Below are positions 52,698 through 62,274 of a DNA stretch of 64,000 nucleotides, piece after piece (position 1 is the first letter of the stretch; every line of letters begins with the position of its first letter). This stretch comes from Desulfopila aestuarii DSM 18488. GTDB taxonomy: Bacteria; Desulfobacterota; Desulfobulbia; Desulfobulbales; Desulfocapsaceae. The stretch lies in NCBI GenBank assembly GCA_945863875.1, contig CAMBBS010000002.1, positions 62,001-126,000 on the forward strand. Direction: 5' to 3'. A model generated the notes under the pieces. That model was not told the origin of the DNA, did not search any database, and was given only the letters and a program-made list of their open reading frames with translations. The position numbers and the translations under genes were made by a program.

Positions 52698-52991
52698 ATG
52701 GCTATGAAAGATATAAAACCCGTCGGAGCATTAATGATCGGTACCGGAGGCCTCTTCGGCCTCTGGGCGCTCGCGGCAATGATTGGTGGTCTGCACCGGG
52801 TCGACTGGCAGCCCACGGAACTGGTCCGACAATACCTGGTCGCCAGCGGCATGATCCAGCCGATACATACGATGGTGGATTTTTATACGCACATAAAAGG
52901 TATCGAATATATTATCTGCGTGATGTTTTTTGTCGCCTTCCCGGTCTTCTTCCGGTACGTCGAGAAACGTAAAACCACCATCAGGAGTTAA
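52698..52991 (+). CDS. Small two-span membrane protein, unknown function
   Basis: 97 aa. The first transmembrane segment is near residues 9-29 (GALMIGTGGLFGLWALAAMI) and the second near 71-88 (YIICVMFFVAFPVFFRYV). A loop in between (HRVDWQPTELVRQYLVASG) lies on one side. The start follows AGGAG. No family is recognised. Like its neighbour it is of a size seen among accessory subunits of membrane redox complexes. It is followed by convergent flavin reductase gene with only 8 bp between the stops. Confidence 0.78.
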   Translation: MAMKDIKPVGALMIGTGGLFGLWALAAMIGGLHRVDWQPTELVRQYLVASGMIQPIHTMVDFYTHIKGIEYIICVMFFVAFPVFFRYVEKRKTTIRS

Positions 52992-52999
52992 TTTGACAA

Positions 53000-53614
53000 T
53001 TAATGGTTACCCTTGTGGAATTTTTCCCGGTGCCTCGCCTGCCGCACGGCTTTACCGGCGACGGAATAGCCGAAGGCACCGATAGGGTGACGGGAAAGGG
53101 AGAAATATTCTCCGTGACAATAGGCCAGCAGTCCGGCCTGGCCCAGCTGAATCGTGCCGTTTTGGTCGATAAGTGATTTCTCCACCTTATTTCTGACAAT
53201 CTCGGCCACGAACAGATCATGGGTACCCAGCTCGGTGACGGAACGTACCTTACATTCCAGAATTACCGGGCTTTTTCTCAGGGACGGGACGGCGACATCG
53301 GTACCGGGTTCCAGTTCCATGCCGAAATGTTTGATCTTGTCGACCTTTCGTCCGGAACGGCAGCCGCAGAAATCCGTCATTTTCACCATCTCCCTGGTGG
53401 TCAGATTGATAACGAATTCACCGGTTGCCGAGATATTTTCATGGGACAATCGCTCCTTGCGCACGGCTATGGTCACCAGCGGCGGACGGGTGCAGGCGAC
53501 TCCGGTCCAGCCGACCGTAAACACATTGACCTTGCCTGTCTTATCGATGGTCGTTACCAGCACCGCCGGCACCGGCCCGAACAGGACGGAACCTTTAAAG
53601 AGTTCTTTCGTCAT
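53000..53614 (-). CDS. Flavin reductase family protein (flavoredoxin-like)
   Basis: 204 aa FMN-binding split-barrel protein. GPVPAVLVTTIDKTGKVNVF is followed by TVGWTGVACTRPPLVTIAVR, the typical flavin-reductase-like opening. FVINLTTREMVKMTDFCGC has a CGC pair near residues 86-88. Members in sulfate reducers include flavoredoxin, which takes part in electron transfer to thiosulfate or sulfite reduction. The start overlaps the end of the RNase HI gene by 20 bp. A role as flavoredoxin is inferred from family, not shown. Confidence 0.88.
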   Translation of the reverse strand: MTKELFKGSVLFGPVPAVLVTTIDKTGKVNVFTVGWTGVACTRPPLVTIAVRKERLSHENISATGEFVINLTTREMVKMTDFCGCRSGRKVDKIKHFGMELEPGTDVAVPSLRKSPVILECKVRSVTELGTHDLFVAEIVRNKVEKSLIDQNGTIQLGQAGLLAYCHGEYFSLSRHPIGAFGYSVAGKAVRQARHREKFHKGNH

Positions 53615-54320
53615 GGTTGTCTACTCCGTTTTCATAGCAAATATCAATAGGCATACCCACTTGCCGGGCGGCGGCGACCGCCAGGCGGTCACAGCGTTCG
53701 TTTAACGCATTGCCGGCGTGGCCCCTCACCCAGTTGAACGAGACGTCAACACCATCGAGCAGTTCGAGCAGCTCCTGCCAGAGATCAACATTCAGCACCG
53801 GCTGTCCGTCACTCTTGCGCCATCCTCTGCTCCGCCATTTCCTGGCCCACCCCTTGGTGATGCCGTTGACCAGATAGCTGGAATCCGAAAAGAGCAGGAT
53901 CTTTTTCCCGCAGTGCTGCAGCTCGTCCAGGGCCACGATTGCCGCCATCATTTCCATGCGGTTGTTGGTCGTATGCCGGAAACCGCCACTGAGCTCCTGA
54001 CGCGTGGAGGCTCTTTCAATGACCACCCCATAGCCGCCGGGGCCGGGGTTGTTAATGCAGCCCCCGTCGGTATAGACGACGATTACCGCCGGGTCATGCT
54101 GCCGGGGCGGTGCGGCGCCGTTGTCCCGACTGCTGTTTTTCGCGCCCTCTTTTTTCGCGTAGAGCGGGTTTTCCAGCCAGGCCTCGGCCTCGGCCCTGGT
54201 GGGAAAACTCTTGAACTTTGCCGCGGCAAAGCCCTTGACCTGCTTCTCGGCCGTCGCCCAGTCCCGATATATGCCGGGGCTGCGACCTACGGCAACCGCG
54301 TAGTATTTCTCTTTCGCCAT
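53595..54320 (-). CDS. rnhA: Ribonuclease HI with N-terminal hybrid-binding (viroplasmin-like) domain
   Basis: 241 aa. Residues 1-55 form the viroplasmin/RNase H1 N-terminal domain (KYYAVAVGRSPGIYRDWATA, FKSFPTRAEAEAWL), which binds RNA:DNA hybrids. The catalytic domain from about residue 78 has the DEDD set: YTDGGC, NRMEMMAAIVAL, LFSDSSYLVNGI and GNALNERCDRLA with the histidine in VRGHAG. It removes RNA from hybrids. It overlaps the flavin reductase gene on the same strand. Its upstream boundary is the terminator at 54365. Confidence 0.94.
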   Translation of the reverse strand: MAKEKYYAVAVGRSPGIYRDWATAEKQVKGFAAAKFKSFPTRAEAEAWLENPLYAKKEGAKNSSRDNGAAPPRQHDPAVIVVYTDGGCINNPGPGGYGVVIERASTRQELSGGFRHTTNNRMEMMAAIVALDELQHCGKKILLFSDSSYLVNGITKGWARKWRSRGWRKSDGQPVLNVDLWQELLELLDGVDVSFNWVRGHAGNALNERCDRLAVAAARQVGMPIDICYENGVDNHDERTL

Positions 54321-54364
54321 GTTCTTTTCTTACACCCCCCGGGGGCTCCTGCATCTTTCAAAAG

Positions 54365-54402
54365 AAAAAGCCGGATTACCCTGCAGGGTAATCCGGCTTT
54401 TT
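54365..54402. terminator. Strong palindromic terminator between yajC and rnhA
   Basis: AAAAAGCCGGATTACCCTG and its exact reverse complement abut each other, giving a 19-bp stem with A/T tails on either side. It can work in both directions. It follows the yajC stop and ends the tgt-yajC transcript. Confidence 0.85.
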
Positions 54403-54445
54403 CACCTGTCTCCACAACCTGAGGATATCAGCAGCCTTTGATGCC

Positions 54446-54805
54446 TCAGCCGCCACTGCTGGGGGCGTCTTTTTTCATCGGAGCCGCGGCCCCATCCTTG
54501 TTCAAGGGCGCGCCGATGGCATCACGGGAAATTTTTACGGCAACATCCTTGGCAATTTCCAGGGTGACAACCGTGTCGGTCAAGGCGGTAATGACCCCGT
54601 GCAGGCCACCTTTGGTGACCACTTTATGGCCTTTTTTCAAATCGTTCAGGAAGGCCTGATGGGCTTTAGCCTGCTTCTGCTGCGGCCTGATCAACAAGAA
54701 GTAAAAAACAACAAAGATAAGAATGAGCGGGATAAATGAGGCAATTCCGCCGGCGCCGAAAGCTCCACCGGCACCATTTCCTGCCGCATTAGCAATGCCT
54801 ACCAT
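54446..54805 (-). CDS. yajC: YajC preprotein translocase subunit
   Basis: 119 aa. One transmembrane helix (ASFIPLILIFVVFYFLLIRP), then the signature RPQQKQAKAHQAFLNDLKKG and HKVVTKGGLHGVITALTDT. It belongs to the accessory SecDF-YajC complex in the inner membrane. GGAGG lies upstream of the start. The tgt gene precedes it on the same strand, the common bacterial order tgt-yajC-secDF; here the series is broken because secD and secF are absent and a terminator follows. The C-terminal tail is rich in A, P and G. Confidence 0.94.
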   Translation of the reverse strand: MVGIANAAGNGAGGAFGAGGIASFIPLILIFVVFYFLLIRPQQKQAKAHQAFLNDLKKGHKVVTKGGLHGVITALTDTVVTLEIAKDVAVKISRDAIGAPLNKDGAAAPMKKDAPSSGG

Positions 54806-54898
54806 AACAAAACCTCCAAAAAATTAACGGGAATATGTAAAAAACTGCTTCTTGCAACATCTCTTACATACAGGGTCATAAAACATTGTCCATGGTAA

Positions 54899-56035
<1,137 letters not shown>

Positions 56036-56298
56036 TTATTTTTTGGTATACTATGGATGAGTGTTATTTTATCGCCGGCGGGGAGAACGACGGAGAAGCA
56101 CGGGTAAACGCAGTGCAACAGAGCATTCCCGCGCCTCTCTGTCAATGGCTATTGTGCAATTAACCAGCGCTCCTTCGTGTTATCCCTTCATTATCATTGC
56201 ATCAATATCGACACTTCTTCTTTTCTTTTGCGATATTTTTCTGCATACTAAAGAAAGCGATCAAAGTACGCGGCCTCAACCCCGGAATCCGATTAAAC

Positions 56299-57660
56299 AT
56301 GAAAACCGTTGTCATCATAGAAAATGAAGCTGTCGAACTGGGGGCCCTGGTCGGTCTTTTTACCCATTGGCAGAAAGAACTCAATATTCTCAACGCCGAG
56401 AGAGAACAGGCGGCCATCGATCTCATGTCCCGGCAGCGGGTTGACCTGGTGGTCTGCGACCTTAGCCGACCCGGCGGCAGCACCCTGGACGATTTTTCCC
56501 TGCTGACGCATACCTTTCCCTATGTACCCTGCATTGCCTTATATAAGCGGGAGAGTTTCATCCCGGAAGAGGCCCTGCGCCGGGGGGCCAGCCACTGTCT
56601 GGAAAAACCCGTCGATACCTCCCGGCTGCTCCTGCATGCCGGGGAACTGCTCGACGCCGCGACCAGCGGCAAGATCAAAGGCATCCCCATCCACAGTTTC
56701 CTGCAGATGCTCGAAACCGAGGAAAAGACCTGCACCCTCCAGATAGACCGAGAAAACGACACCGGTCTGCTCTATGTAAAAAACGGCGTGCTGATCAGCG
56801 CGGAAACAAAAAAATTCACCGGCGAGGCGGCGGCCCACCTCATCCTCTCTTGGCAGGAATCGGTCGTCAGGATACGATTTTTTAACGGCCAGCGTAAACG
56901 GCAGATCAACAAGCCGCTCATCTCGATCATCATGGAGGCCTTTTCTCTCGGCGGCAAGGGGAACCAGCTGCACCAGGGCATCCTCAACCCAAAACACCAG
57001 TTGCCGCTGAAGCACCTCTCGACCCTGGGCAAACGCATTCCCCTGGAAATCGGCTCGCAGATCAAACTCGAGTTCCCCCATCTCGACGCCCTTTTGGAGA
57101 GTGAGATGGTCGGGATGCTGCAGGAGAACTGTCTGATCGTCACCAACCCGCAACCCTTTTCCGACCTCGAGGAGCTGGTCGGCAGCGAGCAGAGGGTGAT
57201 CATCAAGTATGTCCACAAGGGGCGGGTATGGATGTTCAAGGCCCAGCTGCTGAAGACTGTCGAATCCCCCTCCCAGCTGCTTTTTTTCGAATACCCCGGC
57301 GTTATCCATTATCACGAACTGCGCAAAGCGAAAAGGACGTCCATTTTTGTTCCCAGCACCTTCCATATCAAGGAAGAGCCTGAGCTGTACGCCACCCTCA
57401 TCGATTTGAGCATGACCGGAAGTCTCTGTCAGATCAAACATAAGGGGGACAAGCCCCTGCCGCAGATCGACATCAACAGCACCATCCTGCTCCGCTGTCT
57501 GCTGCCGGGGATCAAGGAAGAACAGCAGATCGACGGCCGGGTGAGAAACATACAGATCGATCCGGCGGAAACGCGCGTTGGAATCGAATTTGAGAATCTG
57601 CAGCCGCACCTGGCGGACACGATTGGTAAGTATCTCTATTCGATTGAGAGTTTTTCGTAA
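56299..57660 (+). CDS. REC-DUF4388-PilZ response-regulator-like protein
   Basis: About 453 aa. A receiver domain at residues 1-120 has acidic pocket IENE, phosphoacceptor D in VVCDLSRPGG and lysine in CLEKPVD. DUF4388 (PatA-like) follows (IPIHSFLQMLETEEKTCTLQ, LLYVKNGVLISAETKKFTGE). A YcgR-N/PilZN-like beta domain leads to a C-terminal PilZ with RKAKR and DLSMTG, the c-di-GMP RxxxR and DxSxxG motifs. The protein would combine a phosphorylation input with c-di-GMP binding. I took the ATG at 56299 (MKTVVIIENE). A 34-residue hydrophobic extension is open upstream without a better start. No histidine kinase is adjacent. Confidence 0.85.
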   Translation: MKTVVIIENEAVELGALVGLFTHWQKELNILNAEREQAAIDLMSRQRVDLVVCDLSRPGGSTLDDFSLLTHTFPYVPCIALYKRESFIPEEALRRGASHCLEKPVDTSRLLLHAGELLDAATSGKIKGIPIHSFLQMLETEEKTCTLQIDRENDTGLLYVKNGVLISAETKKFTGEAAAHLILSWQESVVRIRFFNGQRKRQINKPLISIIMEAFSLGGKGNQLHQGILNPKHQLPLKHLSTLGKRIPLEIGSQIKLEFPHLDALLESEMVGMLQENCLIVTNPQPFSDLEELVGSEQRVIIKYVHKGRVWMFKAQLLKTVESPSQLLFFEYPGVIHYHELRKAKRTSIFVPSTFHIKEEPELYATLIDLSMTGSLCQIKHKGDKPLPQIDINSTILLRCLLPGIKEEQQIDGRVRNIQIDPAETRVGIEFENLQPHLADTIGKYLYSIESFS

Positions 57661-57664
57661 CTGC

Positions 57665-58738
57665 TTAAAAGAGCGTCATCCCCCGGATGTCTTCTTCCTT
57701 TCCGGCAATATCATTGGCCAGGCGGAACTGGCCGACCGCCCGCACAAGGTTATCACCATCCCGCCGCACCTTGAAATAGCGGTTGCCGCGCAGGTGATCG
57801 GTATAGAAGCGCAGGCCAAGCTCAAAAGAGACAAGCAGCACGCCGGCAAAGACATACTCCCGCTGGGTTTTGGTCAACACGCCGTCCTGCCCGGAAAAAT
57901 AGCCGTCCAGCAAGGCCCGGCAGAGCTGCAGATCAAAGCTGATCGGCAGAACATCCGCGCCGGTCTCGCCCATCCGGTTGCAGCTGGACCGCAGGCAGTC
58001 GCCTATATCGTGATGCACCAGGCCCATGGCCACGGTATCAAGATCAAGCAGGCCGAGAACCTCCCCCTGTTCATTAAAGATAAAATTATCGACCTTCGGA
58101 TCGCCATGGATCGGCTGCAAAACGAGGGCACCTGCCTGCCTGGCGTCCTCAAGAATCGTCGCCTGCGGCCGGTAACACGCAATCGCCGCCTGGCAGAAGG
58201 CGCCTTCCTCATCGACCGGAAGTCTCACGTCGCGCACCACCCGGTCATAGTCGTGCAGGTACCCGGGCAGCTTATGAAAGCCCGGCAGCGGGTCACGAAG
58301 GGCGTGGACATCGAGATCAGCGGCAAGCCGGTGAAACCGGGCGAGCATCTGTCCGACCCGGCGCGCCTGCGCGGGACCGGAAAGCACCCGGCAACTCGCA
58401 TGCGGCAGGTAACTCTGCCCGCGCCAGAAGGCTCCCGTGCCGTCGCGGTACCAGGAACGCTTGTCCCAGGTCGGCACCGGCGAGGCGACCTGCAGCCGTT
58501 CTTGTCCCCGGTTGCTTTTATGCTGCAGGTGGGCGGTGATTTTCTGAAAGTTTTCGATGACCCTCAGGGGGTCGGGGAAGACGTCGCTGTTGATTTTCTG
58601 CAGGACAAAGGTAGCAACCGTCCCTTGCACAAGAAAAGTGTCGTTAATATTGCCGCAGCCAAGCGGGGTGACAGTGCAGAGAGCCGGGTCGCCGCAGAAT
58701 GCGGCAAGGACATCAGGGGGAACGCTCTCACCAGCCAT
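57665..58738 (-). CDS. Phosphotransferase of the APH/choline kinase family (NahK-like)
   Basis: About 357 aa small-molecule kinase fold. PLGCGNINDTFLVQGTVATF forms the N-lobe, LQPIHGDPKVDNFIFNEQGE carries the catalytic loop HGDPKxDN, and LLDLDTVAMGLVHHDIGDCL the metal-binding D. The N-lobe and the D-rich region resemble N-acetylhexosamine kinase NahK and relatives. The start at 58738 (MAGESVPPDVL) overlaps the glucokinase stop by 11 bp. Being coupled to glucokinase, it probably phosphorylates a free sugar in salvage. The exact substrate is not defined. Confidence 0.78.
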   Translation of the reverse strand: MAGESVPPDVLAAFCGDPALCTVTPLGCGNINDTFLVQGTVATFVLQKINSDVFPDPLRVIENFQKITAHLQHKSNRGQERLQVASPVPTWDKRSWYRDGTGAFWRGQSYLPHASCRVLSGPAQARRVGQMLARFHRLAADLDVHALRDPLPGFHKLPGYLHDYDRVVRDVRLPVDEEGAFCQAAIACYRPQATILEDARQAGALVLQPIHGDPKVDNFIFNEQGEVLGLLDLDTVAMGLVHHDIGDCLRSSCNRMGETGADVLPISFDLQLCRALLDGYFSGQDGVLTKTQREYVFAGVLLVSFELGLRFYTDHLRGNRYFKVRRDGDNLVRAVGQFRLANDIAGKEEDIRGMTLF

Positions 58739-59759
58739 CGGATTGCCTTTTGTGTAACGCCAGCCGACCATAACGGGCAGCCCCGATGAGGGCCGCGTCC
58801 CGGCGCAGGATGACATTGACCGGAATGTCCCGCATAAAACCGGCCATTTGTCCCTTGGCATGGAAGCTCTGTAAAAACCCATCAAACTGCACATGGCCGA
58901 TTAATCTCGGCAGGATGCCGCCGCCAAGATAGATACCGCCCTTGGCATAGAGTTTCAACGCCAGGTTGCCCGCCTCGCTGCCGAGAATCGACAGGAAAAG
59001 ATCGATCACCCGCCGGCAGAGGGGGCAGGGCTTTTCGCCGGATGATCCAGTTGCCCCGATAACCCCGGCAACGATGGCCGGAATCCTGTCCTGTGCCGTG
59101 CGCATTGCCTCGACAATCCAGGCGGATTCCGCCATGTGGTGATATTCCTTGCAGAAGTCATACAGGTTGGCCAGTCCTGGGCCGGCGATCAACATTTCAT
59201 AGCTGACCGGCTCTCTTTTTTTGCGCATCCAGATGAGAAGAGCGAGCTGTTCTTCATCGACCGGGGCAAAATCGGTGTGGCCGCCTTCCGAACCGCGGAC
59301 AAATTCCTGTCCGCCGCATTCGACCAGCAGGCCTTCGCCGAGACCGGTCCCCGGGGCAATAACCCCACGCACTTCTCCCGCTCCGCCGGGAGCCGCCTGG
59401 ATTTCTAAAAGATCACCTGGCTCAAGCATGGCAAGTGAGCTGCCCACCGCGGTCAGGTCATTGATCAGGACGACCCGGGAAAAGCCGAAGCGTTGTTCCA
59501 GACGGCGGCGGTCTAACTCCCAGGGCAGGTTGGTCATCCGCGCCCTGTCGCCGGAGACCATGCCAGCCACGGCCAGACAGGCAAGCCGTGGCGGCTGTTC
59601 CAAGCCGGCCAGGAAATCCTCGAGAATCCGGTCAATGCCGCTGAAGGCGGCATTGACATAGCGCTTTTGCACCAGCGCGCCGCCGTCCGCGTTGTTAAGC
59701 GGAAAAATGGCCACCTCGCTTTTCGTTCCACCGATATCAGCTGCAAAAATCGTTGCCAT
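58728..59759 (-). CDS. glk: Glucokinase (Glk family)
   Basis: About 343 aa ROK/Glk-type enzyme. IFAADIGGTKSEVAIFPLNN is the phosphate-1 loop, VLINDLTAVGSSL and VIAPGTGLGEGLLVECGGQE the substrate and phosphate-2 regions, and GSEGGHTDFAPVDEEQL the Glk-type signature. IYLGGGILPRLI lies close to the C-terminus. Cytoplasmic, phosphorylates glucose. The start at 59759 (MATIFAADIGG) follows GGGGGC; an open frame 14 codons longer exists but has no ribosome-binding site. The stop overlaps the kinase gene downstream. Confidence 0.92.
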   Translation of the reverse strand: MATIFAADIGGTKSEVAIFPLNNADGGALVQKRYVNAAFSGIDRILEDFLAGLEQPPRLACLAVAGMVSGDRARMTNLPWELDRRRLEQRFGFSRVVLINDLTAVGSSLAMLEPGDLLEIQAAPGGAGEVRGVIAPGTGLGEGLLVECGGQEFVRGSEGGHTDFAPVDEEQLALLIWMRKKREPVSYEMLIAGPGLANLYDFCKEYHHMAESAWIVEAMRTAQDRIPAIVAGVIGATGSSGEKPCPLCRRVIDLFLSILGSEAGNLALKLYAKGGIYLGGGILPRLIGHVQFDGFLQSFHAKGQMAGFMRDIPVNVILRRDAALIGAARYGRLALHKRQSDGW

Positions 59760-59833
59760 TATCGCCCCCATCGTATCGCCCCACAGTATGGCCACGGCCA
59801 AAAAACTCCTCTGCCGAAAGCTTGCACAACGCT

Positions 59834-60598
59834 CTAGGTATCAAGACACTGTATATCCCACGCCTCAGTCCGCCCGCTGTTATCAGGGTTTTTGACGATG
59901 GTGAATTCAAATATTTTCGAGGAATCGAGAAACAGCGTGTCGTGGACATCATGGGCCTTGGAGCAATGGAAAAAAACCGACTGGGCCTGCAGGCCCTCCG
60001 GCGTCAGACGGTAGTAGCGCATAAAGCCGAACCCTCTGTCCGGGTTATAGTTGAGCGAAATACCGCGCTGCCTGTTTTCCCCGCCCTGGGCCGGAATCGG
60101 CAAAAGCCCCGGGATAAGAAAGCCCGACATAAAACTGTCCGCGGCCTCTTTGAGGTCATTGCTGACATGATCAAAGCCGATGACTTCCACCCGACAGCCC
60201 ATATTCTGCAGGGCCAGCACCAGCCGAATAAAATCGCCGTCGCCGGTGAGCAGAATGACCCGGTCGAGGTTTCGTGCCTGGAGCAGGGCATCAATGGCCA
60301 GATCCATATCCGCATTGGCCTTGGTGGTTAAAATACCCTCATCGTCGACAAAGTGTTTGACGAATTTTTTGATCACCTTGAAGCCGCACTGGCGGATGAC
60401 GTCATGGTAACGATAGAGTTTCTGCCGATATTCGACATCATCCTTGGTGCGCTCCCGATCTTCCGCCAGATACGAGTTGGCCCGCAGCAGTGTTGAATTA
60501 CCCGCACCGGCAAGCTCGACCAGGACATCGTAGCGCATGCCGTAGCCGCCGCACATTCTAATATTTTCCGCATCTACATAGATTCCGGTCTTGAGCAT
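59834..60598 (-). CDS. NYN-domain nuclease-like protein fused to a cold-shock-like domain
   Basis: 254 aa. The NYN (LabA/DUF88) domain covers residues 1-165: GIYVDAENIRMCGG opens it with the first acidic residue, and KANADMDLAIDALLQARNLD and ILLTGDGDFIRLVLALQNMG give the remaining acidic metal-site residues. Residues 180-240 resemble a cold-shock domain (LNYNPDRGFGFMRYY, SVFFHCSKAHDV), in which GFGF and VFFH correspond to the RNP1 and RNP2 motifs. The combination suggests an RNA-binding ribonuclease. It is separated from guaA by 30 bp on the same strand. The substrate is unknown. Confidence 0.85.
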   Translation of the reverse strand: MLKTGIYVDAENIRMCGGYGMRYDVLVELAGAGNSTLLRANSYLAEDRERTKDDVEYRQKLYRYHDVIRQCGFKVIKKFVKHFVDDEGILTTKANADMDLAIDALLQARNLDRVILLTGDGDFIRLVLALQNMGCRVEVIGFDHVSNDLKEAADSFMSGFLIPGLLPIPAQGGENRQRGISLNYNPDRGFGFMRYYRLTPEGLQAQSVFFHCSKAHDVHDTLFLDSSKIFEFTIVKNPDNSGRTEAWDIQCLDT

Positions 60599-60627
60599 AT
60601 CGCGTCACATTAGTCAGAGGATCCTGC

Positions 60628-62178
60628 TTATTCCCACTCAATCGTCGCCGGAGGCTTGGAGGAGATATCATAAACCACGCGGTTAACCCCGCGCACCTCA
60701 TTGATAATCCGGCTGGAGATTTCGCCAAGGATTTCATAGGGCAGCTTCGTCCAGTCCGCCGTCATGGCATCCCGTGAATCCACGGCACGGATGGCGATGA
60801 CATGTTCATAGGTCCGGCCGTCGCCCATGACACCAACGGTCTGGATCGGCAAGAGCACGGCAAAGGACTGCCAGACCTTGCGATACCAGCCGGCCTTGCG
60901 CATCTCATCGAGGACGATGACATCCGCCTGGCGCAGAATACCCAGCCGCTCGGCGGTCACCTCGCCCATGATCCTGATGCCGAGGCCGGGTCCGGGAAAA
61001 GGCTGCCGATAAATGGCCTCTTCCGGCAGACCAAGTTCCAGGCCGAGTTCACGGACCTCGTCCTTGAACAGCTCCCGCAGGGGTTCTATGAGATCGAGCT
61101 GCATAATCTCCGGCAGGCCGCCGACATTGTGATGGGATTTTATCGGCGCCTCGCCACGGAAGCTGACCGATTCAATGACATCGGGGTATAAGGTGCCCTG
61201 GGCGAGGTATTTTACCCGGCCGATTTTTTTCGCCTCTTCGTCAAAAATTTTTATAAACCCAAGACCAATGCGCTTGCGTTTGACCTCGGGGTCCTCGACC
61301 CCCTGCAGTTCCCCGAGGAAATAGTCGGTGGCATCGACATCTATCAGCTTCAACTTGCTCTTTTCTTTGAAAAATCGAAGAATTGAGGCGGTTTCACCGG
61401 TACGCATCAGACCGTTATTGACATAAATGCAGGTGAGCTGGTCGCCGATGGCCCGATGGATAATCGCCGCGACAACGGAGCTGTCGACCCCGCCGGAAAG
61501 AGCACAGATAACGTTATCGCTGCCGACCTTCTGCCGAATAGCCTGCACGTTCTGCTCGATAAAGGAATGCATAGTCCATTCCGGCCGACAGTTGCAGATG
61601 CCGAAGATGAAGTTGCGCAGCACATCGGTGCCGATCAGCGTATGGGCCACCTCGGGGTGAAACTGTACGGCGTAAAAGGGCTGTTCCTTATGCCTCAGCG
61701 CCGCATAGGGTGAATTTTCACTGACGGCGGTCGCTTCGAAACCCTCGGGAATGACCTCAATGCGGTCGCCGTGGCTCATCCACACCTGATGCTTGATACT
61801 CTCGATGACCAGTCCGGCAAACAGTCCGGCGGTATAATTAATGGTCAGTTCCGCCTTGCCGAATTCACGTTTTTCCGCTTTTTCCACCTTGCCGCCCAGC
61901 TGCTGGATCATCAACTGAGCCCCGTAGCAGATGCCGAGAACGGGGATGCCCAGCTCAAACAGGCCGGCATCGGAGAGGGGGGCATCGAGGTCGTAGACGG
62001 AACAGGGACCGCCCGATAAGACAATGCCGGACGGCCTGAGTTCTTTCAGCTTTTCGAGGGATATGGAGAAAGGATGAATTTCGCTGTAGACCTTCTGCTC
62101 TCTGATGCGTCTGGCAATCAGCTGGGTGGTCTGCGACCCAAAATCAAGGATGACTATTTTTTCGCTATGAATATCCAT
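60628..62178 (-). CDS. guaA: GMP synthase (glutamine-hydrolysing)
   Basis: About 516 aa. The class I glutamine amidotransferase domain is at the N-terminus, with [15 protein letters not shown] containing the nucleophilic Cys, and [13 protein letters not shown] with its His and Glu. The ATP-pyrophosphatase domain has the P-loop [14 protein letters not shown], and the dimerisation domain ends with [16 protein letters not shown]. It converts XMP to GMP. I chose the ATG at 62178 (MDIHSEKIV), in keeping with family length. A 21-residue N-terminal extension is open upstream. It follows guaB by about 100 bp, and the two form a GMP synthesis operon. Confidence 0.97.
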   Translation of the reverse strand: MDIHSEKIVILDFGSQTTQLIARRIREQKVYSEIHPFSISLEKLKELRPSGIVLSGGPCSVYDLDAPLSDAGLFELGIPVLGICYGAQLMIQQLGGKVEKAEKREFGKAELTINYTAGLFAGLVIESIKHQVWMSHGDRIEVIPEGFEATAVSENSPYAALRHKEQPFYAVQFHPEVAHTLIGTDVLRNFIFGICNCRPEWTMHSFIEQNVQAIRQKVGSDNVICALSGGVDSSVVAAIIHRAIGDQLTCIYVNNGLMRTGETASILRFFKEKSKLKLIDVDATDYFLGELQGVEDPEVKRKRIGLGFIKIFDEEAKKIGRVKYLAQGTLYPDVIESVSFRGEAPIKSHHNVGGLPEIMQLDLIEPLRELFKDEVRELGLELGLPEEAIYRQPFPGPGLGIRIMGEVTAERLGILRQADVIVLDEMRKAGWYRKVWQSFAVLLPIQTVGVMGDGRTYEHVIAIRAVDSRDAMTADWTKLPYEILGEISSRIINEVRGVNRVVYDISSKPPATIEWE

Positions 62179-62274
62179 GGATTTTATCTTGTTCTCCTCA
62201 ATAGTTATTCCGGTATGACGCCCTGACTCGGTCGACGTCATCCTTTTTTCCGACGGATCGAATCCCGCAGCTTC

